In this document: in pieces, positions 59,653 through 59,654 of the stretch
Layout: each line of letters starts with the position of its first letter
How positions within the stretch are numbered: the stretch's first letter is position 1
Assembly (NCBI GenBank): GCA_041401985.1
Contig: JAWKTE010000023.1
Coordinates: 1-59,654, forward strand
DNA: 59,654 bases
Source: JACKHA01 sp041401985
GTDB lineage: Bacteria; Planctomycetota; Phycisphaerae; Phycisphaerales; UBA1924
Direction of reading: 5' to 3'
Position numbers and translations under genes: made by a program
The notes under the pieces: model-generated
What the model was told of the DNA's origin: nothing
The model's input: the letters and a program-made list of their open reading frames with translations, nothing else
The model's database searches: none

Positions 59653-59654
59653 GG

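Noticed and set aside
1..59654. tRNA or rRNA genes
   Set aside because: No cloverleaf with the GTTC-AA T-arm or conserved rRNA stretches were found by eye on either strand; the GGTTCA in the 29.2 and 30.0 kb regions belongs to the TPP aptamers.

Overview
The window looks like a chromosome segment of a high-GC planctomycete, most likely class Phycisphaerae. Three things point there: two secreted proteins end in the acidic, aromatic 'NNDDFFYYL ... GC' tail of GC-type dockerin proteins; a membrane protein carries repeated GLxPxGVCPECG zinc ribbons; and the genome style is right (Tat-exported Gfo/Idh oxidoreductase, DUF5117-type metalloprotease, many small G+C-rich palindromic repeats). The assignment rests on style and remembered families, not on a search.

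Layout. 1-4.7 kb is an accessory island: the end of a SAVED-domain effector and a CD-NTase with AGS-C domain (a CBASS anti-phage module), a divergent pair of small membrane-anchored genes (LRAT-fold protein and HTH protein) sharing one palindromic promoter/operator, and a large serine recombinase. 4.9-24.7 kb is mostly ordinary chromosome: dockerin-tailed di-haem peroxidase, a frameshifted nucleotide-sugar dehydratase, dut, a zinc-ribbon membrane protein, a frameshifted amidohydrolase, a SugE/Gdx-type SMR exporter, methyltransferase, Gfo/Idh oxidoreductase, metalloprotease, GH43 arabinanase, a second dockerin protein and DinB proteins.

24.7-31.8 kb is the most unusual part. thiC is embedded in a run of small orphan genes (DUF2185, several unknowns, an ankyrin-repeat protein). 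Two of the genes upstream of thiC each start directly behind a nearly identical 90-nt TPP riboswitch with its own -10 box, the ankyrin gene follows a truncated third copy, and a decayed copy of the thiC 3' end lies downstream. This reads as repeated capture of gene cassettes at the thiC locus.

31.8-40.4 kb holds a gingipain-type peptidase, an alpha/beta hydrolase with DinB, a nucleotidyltransferase, a GNAT enzyme, a ThiF/MoeB E1-like protein and an AGCS alanine:cation symporter. 40.4-44.4 kb is a hybrid histidine kinase whose second half is full of indels. 44.6-52.1 kb is an SOS-mutagenesis cassette imuA-imuB-dnaE2 read leftward from a strong, apparently leaderless promoter; dnaE2 is interrupted by three copies of a ~260-bp repeat and many indels. 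52.3-59.7 kb holds an MFS transporter, a CPBP membrane protease and the cell-wall elongation pair mrdA (PBP2)-rodA.

Two genome-wide habits recur: -10 hexamers five to seven bases before start codons (leaderless mRNAs), and short palindromic or tandem repeats, some apparently translated in frame inside conserved proteins. Several genes (7.3-8.9, 11.3-13.0, 40.4-42.6, 44.6-49.2 kb) are broken by clustered one-base indels, often in G/C runs; local sequencing or assembly error is as likely as real decay. No tRNA, rRNA or CRISPR array was seen.
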